From Rhodospirillales bacterium (GTDB lineage Bacteria; Pseudomonadota; Alphaproteobacteria; Rhodospirillales; Shumkoniaceae): 39,284 bases of DNA. This document shows positions 1 through 6,527 of this stretch, one piece after another. The stretch is taken from positions 1 through 39,284 of the forward strand of contig JAHDSF010000009.1 of assembly GCA_018432935.1 (NCBI GenBank). Direction: 5' to 3'. Below the pieces are notes generated by a model, which did not search any database, had not been told where the DNA came from, and saw only the letters and a program-made list of their open reading frames with translations. Position numbers and translations under genes: made by a program. Numbering within the stretch: the stretch's first letter is position 1; each line of letters opens with the position of its first letter.

Positions 1-39
1 CGCTGGCAAAACCGAACAGGGCCGGGATACACTCTGTGG

Positions 40-113
40 GCATCGGGGAACTCCTCTGATCCGAGTTAAGTTGTTGCGGCACAACAATTTTCTCAGAATC
101 AGAGCCCCGATGC
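40..113. repeat. Long imperfect hairpin (inverted repeat)
   Basis: Arms 40-48 plus 54-60 pair with 98-104 plus 105-113 (GCATCGGGG / CCCCGATGC and CTCTGAT / ATCAGAG), with a five-nucleotide bulge at 49-53. An inner stem TTGTTG (71-76) / CAACAA (82-87) closes a CGGCA loop. The 74-nt unit would fold into one long imperfect hairpin. It lies just before the first small gene and is not followed by a T-run, so it is not a classical terminator. It could be a MITE-like element end, a structured RNA or a recombination site. Confidence 0.6.
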
Positions 114-146
114 ACCTACATTGTTTGAGAGATTCGGGTTAGAACT

Positions 147-461
147 ATGTTCTCACTATTCAAGAAAGATGACCATAAGGTAATGCTTATTCGGGAGAAG
201 ATCGAGGAGGGGCTCGCATACTTCATGAACATGAGAGACCCTCTGACATACGAAAAGCGACCACATGGCTCAGAGGGACGAAAGCTATACCTTAACGAAA
301 TTGGGATTGGTCCTGGCCTGCTTAGAAGCGTAGATGTCAGCAGTGACAGCAAGCTGGCTAAGTCATTGGCTCTTGTTATCAACGATAATGGCGATGACAT
401 AGGAATGGAAACCATCGAGAAAATCGAGTTTTACAGCGAGACATATCGGCGCTCGATCTAA
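147..461 (+). CDS. Hypothetical protein, 104 aa
   Basis: Unrecognised. The frame encodes a charged, soluble 104-residue protein with no signal peptide or membrane segment. The N-terminal third (about residues 8-22) is lysine/glutamate-rich and probably helical; the middle has a glycine-rich stretch (IGIGPG, about 51-56). No strong Shine-Dalgarno sequence precedes the ATG, so translation is uncertain, but codon use and amino-acid composition look protein-like and no better frame competes. It follows the 40-113 hairpin by 33 bp and precedes another small gene by 54 bp. Its location in the island suggests a horizontally acquired accessory gene. Confidence 0.45.
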   Translation: MFSLFKKDDHKVMLIREKIEEGLAYFMNMRDPLTYEKRPHGSEGRKLYLNEIGIGPGLLRSVDVSSDSKLAKSLALVINDNGDDIGMETIEKIEFYSETYRRSI

Positions 462-515
462 TTTACTTAAGAGACAAGACTTGTGGCGCGCTAAATACCG
501 TGGAGGTGTTCCACG

Positions 516-914
516 ATGCGCGCATACGAGCTTTACGAAACTGACGCCCAGCTGTTGGGCATCTACAACCCAGCCAACGACAGGCTTGGTGGCCGGCGTC
601 GGTCTGACACGCGCAAGGCCAAGCTCACGCTCCGCAACCTCAACCGCCTCAACCAAATCCGCAAAGCGCGCCGGCTGGAGCGGCAAAAGAAGGAGCCGCT
701 CCTGAAGCTCATGTATGGCGATGATGTTCTCAAGGCCGAGTTGGAGAACGCCGCGCTCGAACGGGATCAGATGATGCAGGACATCGAAATGGCGAAACTC
801 GACCTCGAGCGTCAGAAGCTCGGCATCCAAAAGGAGATCGAGAAGGCCGAACTCGACAATGACCAGCGGCAGCACATTCGTTCCATGGCCATGAAGATGG
901 CGCGGCGAAGCTGA
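516..914 (+). CDS. Hypothetical coiled-coil protein, 132 aa
   Basis: The start is supported by a GGAGGT-type ribosome binding site about 8 nt upstream. The 132-residue product is strongly basic in its first half (about residues 26-60 are rich in Arg and Lys). It then turns into a long charged helix (about residues 70-125, with many Glu/Lys/Gln at heptad-compatible spacing), so a coiled coil or helical DNA/RNA-associated protein is likely. There is no signal peptide and no recognisable catalytic motif. Its codon use is more GC-rich than the neighbouring island genes. I do not recognise a named family with certainty. Confidence 0.7.
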   Translation: MRAYELYETDAQLLGIYNPANDRLGGRRRSDTRKAKLTLRNLNRLNQIRKARRLERQKKEPLLKLMYGDDVLKAELENAALERDQMMQDIEMAKLDLERQKLGIQKEIEKAELDNDQRQHIRSMAMKMARRS

Positions 915-1265
915 CGAACGCCAACTGATTTCCGCGGCCTCACCATTGGTTTCCGAACCTATTGTTTCAGCACAAGAAATCCAATGCTAATTCGTTAGCA
1001 TAAATAAAAACAGCTGATTGGCACCGAGTGCCATCCAACCATAGCGTCATCAAGGATACACGGAAGGGCTACTTCGGTAGCAGGAACGGAATGAGCCGGA
1101 CGCAGGCGAGCCGCAAGGAAACTTCTCGGATGACCACCGAGCACAAGGCAGGGGACGAGAACGGTCGGCGGCATAGGCAACGGGGAAACCGATAACCTGG
1201 AGCCCAAGCGCACAGCTTGAAATAGGACGCGCCTACTGAGTGTAGGTCGAAAAAGGACGCCCGCA

Positions 1266-1434
1266 ATGTCTCAGTCGCTGACAACGGGCACCCACCTGGC
1301 GATGATCAACGCCGTTTTCAGGTGGCACCGTCTGTGGCTTGTGTGAACACAAGCTTGAGGAAATCAGGGGCGATGGAAGGTCACGGCAGACCGCCTTCCG
1401 CGAGATCGCAAACCCCGAGCGTTGGTGCTCGTAA
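1266..1434 (+). pseudogene. Possible frameshifted small Cys-rich protein gene
   Basis: An ATG at 1266, with AGGA about 9 nt upstream, opens a 26-codon frame that stops at 1346. An overlapping frame open from 1306 to 1434 has no start codon but reads like protein, with a CxxC pair (VCGLCEHKLEEI) and a charged tail. A single-base indel near the TTTT run at 1314-1317 would join the two into about 55 codons. It could equally be chance; the call rests on composition and the CxxC motif only. Confidence 0.25.
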
Positions 1435-1547
1435 GCACTCACCTAAGTCGAATGCTTCGAAAAGCCGTTTCTCCCTCACCGCAAGGTGGGGGAAATGTGC
1501 TCATTCACATCTACCTAACCAGTCGGTTATGAAAGATCATGATGAAG

Positions 1548-1826
1548 CCCATCGATAAGCGATGCTGAGATTTCTGCGGAGCAGAAAGCGAAAGCAGAGC
1601 GCAATCGATCTGACGCTGCGAAGAAGCGGAAGTGTCAACGGCTTCTGCTTTGGCAAGTGAACAATAAGTTTCAATACTACCTGGATCCATACGGATACAA
1701 CTCAGTTGTTAATATGCGTAGGTCCTGATAGTTAGCACTTCCGTTCCTTCAGAACGAAAGATCGATTGCGCTCTGCTTTCGATTTCTGGCTCCGCGGAAA
1801 TCTCAGCGCCGCTTATCGATGAGTTT
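1548..1826. repeat. Diverged inverted repeat, arms ~65-70 bp
   Basis: Positions 1548-1615 match the reverse complement of 1757-1826 over almost their full length. The shared core includes ATCGATAAGC, GCTGAGATTTC and AAAGCAGAGCGCAATCGATC, with a few substitutions and small indels. The arms are separated by about 140 bp. In both orientations the arm reads as a peptide containing AEISAE, so these may be two copies of one decayed coding segment in opposite orientation rather than a hairpin RNA. Weaker similarity may extend leftwards to about 1460 and rightwards to about 1910. Confidence 0.65.
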
Positions 1827-2076
1827 CCATCGGTTTTCAGTGGCGAGCTGGGTCTTTGCCGTTTGGTGCTTGGCGTAGACCAAAACCGCGTGAGACCGAA
1901 AACGGCTTGATGGATGTGGCTCAGGGAAAGAAGAACAGAGATTTTGGCGCTCACCGCCTCACCCGTTTCAGGACAGAGAGCCGTAGTGGCAGCCTGACGG
2001 CGAAGTGATGTCTGTCAATCATCCCTTAAACCGAAGTTTTCATTGATCGCACTGCCAAGGTATCGAAAGGCAGGTG

Positions 2077-2259
2077 CTAACGCTTCCTCGTGTTTCTCGT
2101 TTCGATGGCTTGTAGTTGTTCCGATGCAAACTCGTTATACTCATTTATTAGTTGTATGACGAGCTCATCCGTTTTTTCTTTTCCAAGCAAACGGCCAAGA
2201 TCTATGTTATTCTCGTTCATCACCAAGTCGACTAGGTGCGTCAAAGGTCCAATGTTCAT
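2077..2259 (-). CDS. Small hypothetical protein, 60 aa
   Basis: A 60-residue acidic-to-basic helical protein with an excellent ribosome binding site (GGAGGA six bases before the ATG, reading leftwards). Residues 5-45 alternate hydrophobic and charged positions as in an amphipathic helical bundle, and the C-terminus ends in a basic tail (NTRKR). There is no signal peptide and no known motif. It is divergent from the gene at 2316, sharing a 56-bp intergenic region with a perfect AT-rich inverted repeat. It could be a small regulator or an antitoxin-like partner; that is inference from size and arrangement only. Confidence 0.6.
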   Translation of the reverse strand: MNIGPLTHLVDLVMNENNIDLGRLLGKEKTDELVIQLINEYNEFASEQLQAIETRNTRKR

Positions 2260-2278
2260 ATTAGTTCCTCCTATCAGG

Positions 2279-2303
2279 ATAAATATTTAACACACGTATT
2301 TAT
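2279..2303. promoter_or_regulatory. Candidate operator palindrome in divergent promoter
   Basis: ATAAATA (2279-2285) and TATTTAT (2297-2303) are perfect inverted repeats separated by 11 bp, centred between two divergent small genes (2077-2259, leftward; 2316-2600, rightward). The spacing suits a dimeric DNA-binding protein on one helix face. It may also overlap the AT-rich promoter of either gene. No experimental support. Confidence 0.4.
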
Positions 2304-2315
2304 TGGAGGGCTGAA

Positions 2316-2600
2316 TTGGACTTCCTACTCGAAACCTATAAGGGCTTGAAACAGCTACGACTTGTGAACAACCACTGCGATTTCTCCACGGCTTGGCTGA
2401 ACAAGTCCCGCCGATACTACAGCATGATCCGGGCAAGCGGCCGCGAGCCCAGCTTGGACACCCTGGCGCGCCTCCTAATCAACCTGAAGCGACATCACGA
2501 GGTATGCCAGGCCAGCGATTACCCGTTCTTGACCAACAAGGCCGAACCGCTCGCGACCATGACCGATACCGTTTGGCGTGAGATCCGGCGACGGACCTGA
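2316..2600 (+). CDS. Small HTH-like protein (resembles DUF6626), 94 aa
   Basis: Start is TTG, chosen because a TGGAGGG ribosome binding site sits about 6 nt upstream and no ATG precedes the conserved part. The 94-residue product has the pattern of small alphaproteobacterial proteins I recall as DUF6626: an N-terminal helix, a segment ending in FSTAWLNKSRRYYSMIRAS (about 28-46) that resembles a helix-turn-helix recognition region, then a PSLDTLARL helix. It probably binds DNA and might act on the adjacent palindrome. The C-terminal 25 residues are less typical. Family assignment is from memory of the sequence pattern, not from a search. Confidence 0.6.
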   Translation: MDFLLETYKGLKQLRLVNNHCDFSTAWLNKSRRYYSMIRASGREPSLDTLARLLINLKRHHEVCQASDYPFLTNKAEPLATMTDTVWREIRRRT

Positions 2601-2693
2601 AGGCAGCCGTCGTGAGAAACGACGCTCCGAGCAGAATGGACATTCTCGTCGACATCACGCATTTTCTCGGCAGAGAGAACCTTTGGGATCGGC

Positions 2694-3068
2694 ATGGCCG
2701 TTTTCTACTACATCGACCACAGCGACCGGACGCCAACGGTCGCTGAAGCCGTCATCGACCCTTCCCTGAACCTGTTCGTGTGTGGGATGACGCAGAAGGT
2801 GGTCCACCAATTATTATCCGGCTCTATTCCCAGGTCCAGCTACCGCGTGAAGAAAGTCGGAGGGCAAACCCCAGCAAAGACGATCAACAGAATTGAATTC
2901 GACGATCCTGATTATACTTCTTTGGCAAAGATGATGTTGCTGGACACCGGATACCTCGTGCCCGTCACGGAACTCTACAGCTTTGTGGATGGAAGGGAAT
3001 ATTCATCCGACAGAGAGGCTGTCGTGCGGAAATGTGAGATAATCGCCTTCTTGAGAGAGACCTTTTAG
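2694..3068 (+). CDS. Hypothetical protein, 124 aa
   Basis: Unrecognised 124-residue soluble protein. It begins MAVFYYIDHSD and has a mixed alpha/beta composition with no signal peptide, repeats or clear catalytic motif. The Shine-Dalgarno match is poor (GGGATC about 5 nt upstream), so the start is tentative. A competing short frame beginning at 2636 overlaps it and stops soon after. It is followed, convergently, by the reverse transcriptase gene 87 bp downstream. Confidence 0.5.
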   Translation: MAVFYYIDHSDRTPTVAEAVIDPSLNLFVCGMTQKVVHQLLSGSIPRSSYRVKKVGGQTPAKTINRIEFDDPDYTSLAKMMLLDTGYLVPVTELYSFVDGREYSSDREAVVRKCEIIAFLRETF

Positions 3069-3155
3069 ACCACCGGGGAATAGCTGGCGACATTCCTGAT
3101 GCCCCCGATCGCTCCTTGCGTCCCGGCCGAGAAGCCGAGGCAGAGCTGCACCAGC

Positions 3156-4751
3156 TCAATCTGGGTGGTCGATTATCTCCGCCTTAAGCTTTGCGATTAA
3201 AGTGCTTCGGCACTTCTGGGCCCATTTGAGAAAAAGAGGCCCAAGCGGTTTATCGAAATTTGCCTTTATGCTGTCTATCCAATTGTTATATTCATCTTTA
3301 GGAAGGCAAGAAGCTCCCCATATCAAACATATTCGTTCGAAGTCTGAAAACGTATGTATCGCTGTCTTATGTCGTCTAAAATAATTCTTATCATCAAGTC
3401 TGCCGCGCAATAATAATAATTTCCTCTTATCGACAGTGGCTGACAACCCGTCTATATCTTTAAGTCGAGACATAGGTATGTTGACAACGCCACGAACGAG
3501 TATTTCAATAAGCCACGTTCTGATTATCTGCACGCTTGAAGCTGGTGGGCACAGTACCGCTTCAACCAAATCATCAAGAACTTGGTCGAAGCAACCAGGT
3601 TCATCATCTTCAATGGCTTCCATAAGCAGGCATAAGTCTTTAGCAAAAATGACATAGTCACAAAAATTATCGCGGATAAAGTCAATCGCTTCCTTTGGCT
3701 TTGCGATCCTGAGCGCACGGAATATAACTCGAATGCGGTTCATATCCCAATTATCAGCGGAGAACTCCTCATTTAATAGATCAACAAGGTTAATCCCCTT
3801 TAGCCGCTCCAGATCCTCCTCATCAGGCTCTTCGTCAAAATAGAGATCAGCGGTAAGTTTTTCTAAGGCGACACCTTCAGCTTCTTCGTCGACATCTGAT
3901 GTCATGCGTTCCAAGCGCTGGAGATAGTCTCGCCTGGTAGAGACGGAGGTCTTCGAAACGTTGAGCGACAGACCTTCATTAATACCGAGTTGCTCAGCCA
4001 GAAATCCTAGTGCATCATAAGGATCATCAGAGGCCTTTAAGAATATTCTGAAATCATCCACGAAACGCGAAGCGAGCAAACCGCGATCACGTAACGCCTG
4101 ATCTGTGTCTGTGAGTGCTAATTCGGCGAGAATGCGGGCGGCACTGCCGCCCACAGGAAGTCCAAATGACTGCCTTGCCCGAATTACCTTGATGTGTTTC
4201 TTTATAAAGCGGACTGCCCCATGCCCTGAGGCTGCCTCATCTAGAAGGTTTTCCAATCGATGGTAATTTATCCGCGCGTAGAAATCGGAAATGTCAGTGC
4301 TTACGACCTTCTTAATATATTTTTTTTCGATGAGAAATGCTTGCTGCGAGTGCAGCCAATCTTTATATGTCCTATCGGGCCTGAACACCTGTCCTTTAGC
4401 TAAATCGACTGAAAACCGATACGAGCGTACCCGCCGTCCTCCAACCGGCTGCCGCTTCGCTTCAATGTTCTCCCCAATCTCAATGACGCACGCGAGCAGG
4501 AGCAGCGCGTCTAGCGCGGGTAGCTGGTGGACTATTCGAAATCCGTAACGGTTCTTCGGAGCCAGTGCCTCGAAAGCGCCGGTAGGGGCGTAGCTATCGA
4601 GGTCGAGGGTAGCGAGTTCGGTGACGACGGCGTCCTCTTCTTCAGAAAAGAAGGAGAGTTCGGGGAGATGCGGGAATACATCGGTGTCGCCGTAACGGCA
4701 CAAGTGCGCTACGGCCGCTCTCAAAGAAGCATCGCTAACACGATACGCCAT
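3156..4751 (-). CDS. Reverse transcriptase, unknown-group/abortive-infection type
   Basis: Encodes a 531-aa RNA-directed DNA polymerase (RVT_1 fold). Visible motifs are motif A STDISDFYARINYHRL with the metal-binding Asp at about 153, SFGLPVGGSAARILAEL at about 195-212, and the catalytic box FVDD at 230-233, where Phe replaces the usual Tyr. Residues about 270-531 contain no maturase, endonuclease or retron-type thumb; they look all-helical, as in Abi/UG defence reverse transcriptases. The upstream open frame extends to 4844, but the ATG at 4751 has AGGAG (13 nt upstream) and matches where the conserved N-terminus begins. It stands alone on its strand in a tRNA-bounded island, a typical setting for DRT-type anti-phage systems. 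The exact UG/DRT class cannot be assigned by eye. Codon use is much more AT-rich than the host genes. Confidence 0.85.
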   Translation of the reverse strand: MAYRVSDASLRAAVAHLCRYGDTDVFPHLPELSFFSEEEDAVVTELATLDLDSYAPTGAFEALAPKNRYGFRIVHQLPALDALLLLACVIEIGENIEAKRQPVGGRRVRSYRFSVDLAKGQVFRPDRTYKDWLHSQQAFLIEKKYIKKVVSTDISDFYARINYHRLENLLDEAASGHGAVRFIKKHIKVIRARQSFGLPVGGSAARILAELALTDTDQALRDRGLLASRFVDDFRIFLKASDDPYDALGFLAEQLGINEGLSLNVSKTSVSTRRDYLQRLERMTSDVDEEAEGVALEKLTADLYFDEEPDEEDLERLKGINLVDLLNEEFSADNWDMNRIRVIFRALRIAKPKEAIDFIRDNFCDYVIFAKDLCLLMEAIEDDEPGCFDQVLDDLVEAVLCPPASSVQIIRTWLIEILVRGVVNIPMSRLKDIDGLSATVDKRKLLLLRGRLDDKNYFRRHKTAIHTFSDFERICLIWGASCLPKDEYNNWIDSIKANFDKPLGPLFLKWAQKCRSTLIAKLKAEIIDHPD

Positions 4752-4995
4752 ATGGTTGTTATATCTCCTATCCATGTGACGCACCAGAGGTGTCGTTTTA
4801 CACGACGCATTGCGGCCACCTGAAACCAAAGCCACAATCACCACAGACGCCCACGAAGCGGCACGAGCTTCATCAAGTTCTATGCCGCCGTCCCCGGATG
4901 GCCAAACTTATTAGACCTCCGACATTTCTTGCCTTGTGGACGGCAGCCATGGCGCTACAGTGCCATGAGAACGCACCGTGAACAGGAGATACAAG

Positions 4996-5427
4996 ATGAC
5001 CGTCCTTGCACAGCTTAAGCTTACGTCCACGAAGCGCATCGAGATGAACGACCCGACGGTCGTTCGGCGCCAGAAGCTCATCGACAAGCTGGAGGAGCAG
5101 GCCAGGCTGGCCAACGCCATGCTCTCCGGCGAAGCCGTTGAGTTCAAGCGCCGGGTGTTCGAAACCGACAAGGAGACAGGCGAGCGCAAGCAGGTTGAAC
5201 GGGCAAAGCGCGTCCGCCAGTGGTTCTGGCACGACCTCGAAGGCAAGTGGTTCCTCGAAGTCCGCTACGCCAACACGCCCATCGAGTTCGGGAAGGACAA
5301 GCGCACGATCGAGGTCGGCGACAAGGCCAAGCTGCCGGCGACCATCCAGGCCATCATCGAGGCGGTGAAGGCCGGTGAACTGGACAAGGCCATCGAGACC
5401 GTGGCCAAGCGCCGCAAAGAGCGCTGA
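4996..5427 (+). CDS. DUF6641-like protein, 143 aa
   Basis: Basic, soluble 143-residue protein. The ATG at 4996 is chosen over an in-frame GTG at 4978 because GGAG lies 7 nt upstream. The pattern MTVLAQLKL, then VVRRQKLIDKLEEQ, ETGERK, WFWHDLEGKWFLEVRY and a C-terminal helical AGELDKAIE matches the family I recall as DUF6641, which is common on plasmids and islands of Proteobacteria. Function is unknown. It is divergent from the reverse transcriptase (244 bp between starts) and convergent with the PEP-CTERM gene (18 bp apart). Its GC content is higher than that of the reverse transcriptase, suggesting a different origin or longer residence. Confidence 0.75.
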   Translation: MTVLAQLKLTSTKRIEMNDPTVVRRQKLIDKLEEQARLANAMLSGEAVEFKRRVFETDKETGERKQVERAKRVRQWFWHDLEGKWFLEVRYANTPIEFGKDKRTIEVGDKAKLPATIQAIIEAVKAGELDKAIETVAKRRKER

Positions 5428-5445
5428 CAAACACAATGGGTTGTT

Positions 5446-6096
5446 TCAGCGACCACTTCGACGGCGGAGCATTCTGAAGCCTGCGAGCGCGAATCCGAGC
5501 ACTGCCAGAGTTCCTGGCTCCGGCACCGATTGACTATCGCCAAATACGCGAAACGCGCGATCCCGCATAACCGTCTGATGAGCCCCTCCATCAGAAATCC
5601 TGGACAACGGAATTATTGCCGAACCCTGCGGGACGTAAGCCATCGTAGTGATCGCTCCGTTTACAACTACATTGTTTATGCCCAGCCAGTAAACTCCGGA
5701 ATCCAAAGCGATCGAAAGAGAATCAATTTCGAACCTAAACTGGTTGGTGACTCCCGTCGGTGATAGCGCGGCCGTCACCGTGCCTGAAAATATCGAATAC
5801 GCCGTAAATGGGTCAGCATTAAAGATGGACCAATTAGTAGCAATATAATCGCTCGGCGCACCTCTAGAAAACCAATCAATCCAGTCAAATCCCGTGATTG
5901 TATGGCTACCGCTTATCACGAAATCATCATAAATGGTCCAATTTCCTGTTCCGCCACAGTCAACATTTGGACCACTATCGCACGCCCACGGGACACTTCC
6001 CTCCGGGACTGGCCCATTATCTGCAATGATCGCTGCGTTCGCTTGCGACGTCATGTAAACGGCCAAGATGCAAGCCAGTCCCCTAATTGTATACAT
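5446..6096 (-). CDS. PEP-CTERM sorting domain protein, 216 aa
   Basis: Exported protein with a signal peptide (about residues 1-21, cleavage near QANA-A). A beta-rich body with DWIDWF and several WxI segments follows, and a canonical PEP-CTERM tail: VPEPGTLAVLGFALAGFRM then an RRRSGR basic end (about 190-216). PEP-CTERM proteins are processed by exosortase (EpsH/XrtA) and usually linked to exopolysaccharide biofilm matrix. A GGGGGG-type ribosome binding site precedes the ATG. The gene is markedly AT-richer than the chromosome to the right and lies inside the island, 298 bp from the attachment site. No exosortase gene is in the window. The roughly 300 bp upstream to 6393 is AT-rich with no gene visible. 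Confidence 0.85.
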   Translation of the reverse strand: MYTIRGLACILAVYMTSQANAAIIADNGPVPEGSVPWACDSGPNVDCGGTGNWTIYDDFVISGSHTITGFDWIDWFSRGAPSDYIATNWSIFNADPFTAYSIFSGTVTAALSPTGVTNQFRFEIDSLSIALDSGVYWLGINNVVVNGAITTMAYVPQGSAIIPLSRISDGGAHQTVMRDRAFRVFGDSQSVPEPGTLAVLGFALAGFRMLRRRSGR

Positions 6097-6393
6097 GTTT
6101 CCACACCCCCCTTCGATCTACTCATTTCTATGCAATTTTTGGGCCAACCTGCGAAAGACATAACAATTTACAGTAGTTAGATCATATGATGGCTGCGTCG
6201 GCAGCTCAGAATGTAAACCTTTCCGACAGTGATGTTCACCTTCTCCGAGATCGCCGATAAGGTGAACTATCTGGCTGATGGTTCTTTGTGATCGGGCTTT
6301 TCAAATGGCTGAAGGCCTTAGCACATTTTCTGCACAGAATGATACACTACGCTTAAGTAGTTTAGTTTACTTGCGTATTAATAGTTACAGCGT

Positions 6394-6438
6394 CTGAAAA
6401 TCCGCGTGTCGGTGGTTCAAATCCGCCCCTGGGCACCA
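6394..6438 (+). other. attR-like site: displaced 3' fragment of tRNA-Phe
   Basis: The 45 nt starting CTGAAAATCC and ending GCACCA are the 3' half of a tRNA-Phe. They carry the anticodon loop with GAA, the 3' anticodon stem, a variable loop GTGTC, the T-arm GGTGG-TTCAAAT-CCGCC, the acceptor 3' strand and encoded CCA. The sequence just before (TTACAGCGT and further left) does not form the 5' half, and no D-arm is present, so this is not a functional gene. Identity begins within the anticodon loop, a common crossover point for tyrosine integrases. Composition changes sharply at this point. Confidence 0.82.
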
Positions 6439-6459
6439 TCCTTCCCCGGTCCGACCCGA

Positions 6460-6484
6460 GGCCGCCCGAGCGCGGCCGTTTTTG
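6460..6484 (+). terminator. Rho-independent terminator of the original tRNA-Phe gene
   Basis: Stem GGCCGC (6460-6465) / GCGGCC (6472-6477) with a six-base loop, followed by GTTTTTG. It stands 21 nt after the tRNA CCA end in the right orientation, so it is best explained as the terminator of the tRNA gene split by island insertion. Confidence 0.75.
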
Positions 6485-6527
6485 TTGGCCGGACTCTTCA
6501 GCGTCGCGCACGGGAAAGCTCGCGACG

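Larger units (their letters stand above)
915..2076. other. Gene-poor stretch with coding remnants and inverted repeat
   Basis: More than 1.1 kb without a convincing intact gene. It contains a possible frameshifted small gene (1266-1434) and a pair of diverged inverted copies (1548-1826). A 34-codon basic frame at 1090 has a weak AGGA upstream but no other support. The rest shows only short, unsupported frames on both strands. The composition is intermediate, consistent with decayed mobile DNA. Confidence 0.55.
1..6438. mobile_element. Right-hand part of a genomic island integrated at tRNA-Phe
   Basis: This segment is clearly less GC-rich than everything to its right, contains small ORFans, degraded coding remnants, long inverted repeats and a defence-type reverse transcriptase, and ends at a tRNA-Phe 3' fragment (6394-6438) still followed by the tRNA terminator. 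Integrases of the tyrosine family commonly recombine in the 3' half of tRNA genes, leaving the displaced fragment at the distal end. The left end, the intact tRNA and any integrase are not in the window, so the total length is unknown. The island call is inference from composition plus the tRNA fragment. Confidence 0.7.

Noticed and set aside
40-113. Integron attC site
   Set aside because: No GTTRRRY/RYYYAAC core sites at the arm ends and no integron integrase nearby.
995-1260. Possible group II intron fragment or other catalytic RNA
   Set aside because: I looked for a domain V (GAGCCGT...GAAA...ACGGTTC) and for an intron-encoded maturase and found neither.
1322-1558. A 78-codon rightward frame beginning with GTG
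   Set aside because: Serine/lysine-rich with no ribosome binding site; overlaps a more protein-like remnant in another frame.
3156-4995. Retron (RT plus msr/msd)
   Set aside because: The RT lacks the retron-type YADD and VTG motif context, is longer with a helical C-terminus, and no msr/msd-like inverted repeats flank it.
6394-6438. Functional tRNA gene
   Set aside because: The 5' acceptor strand and D-arm are missing from the upstream sequence, so only the 3' half exists.
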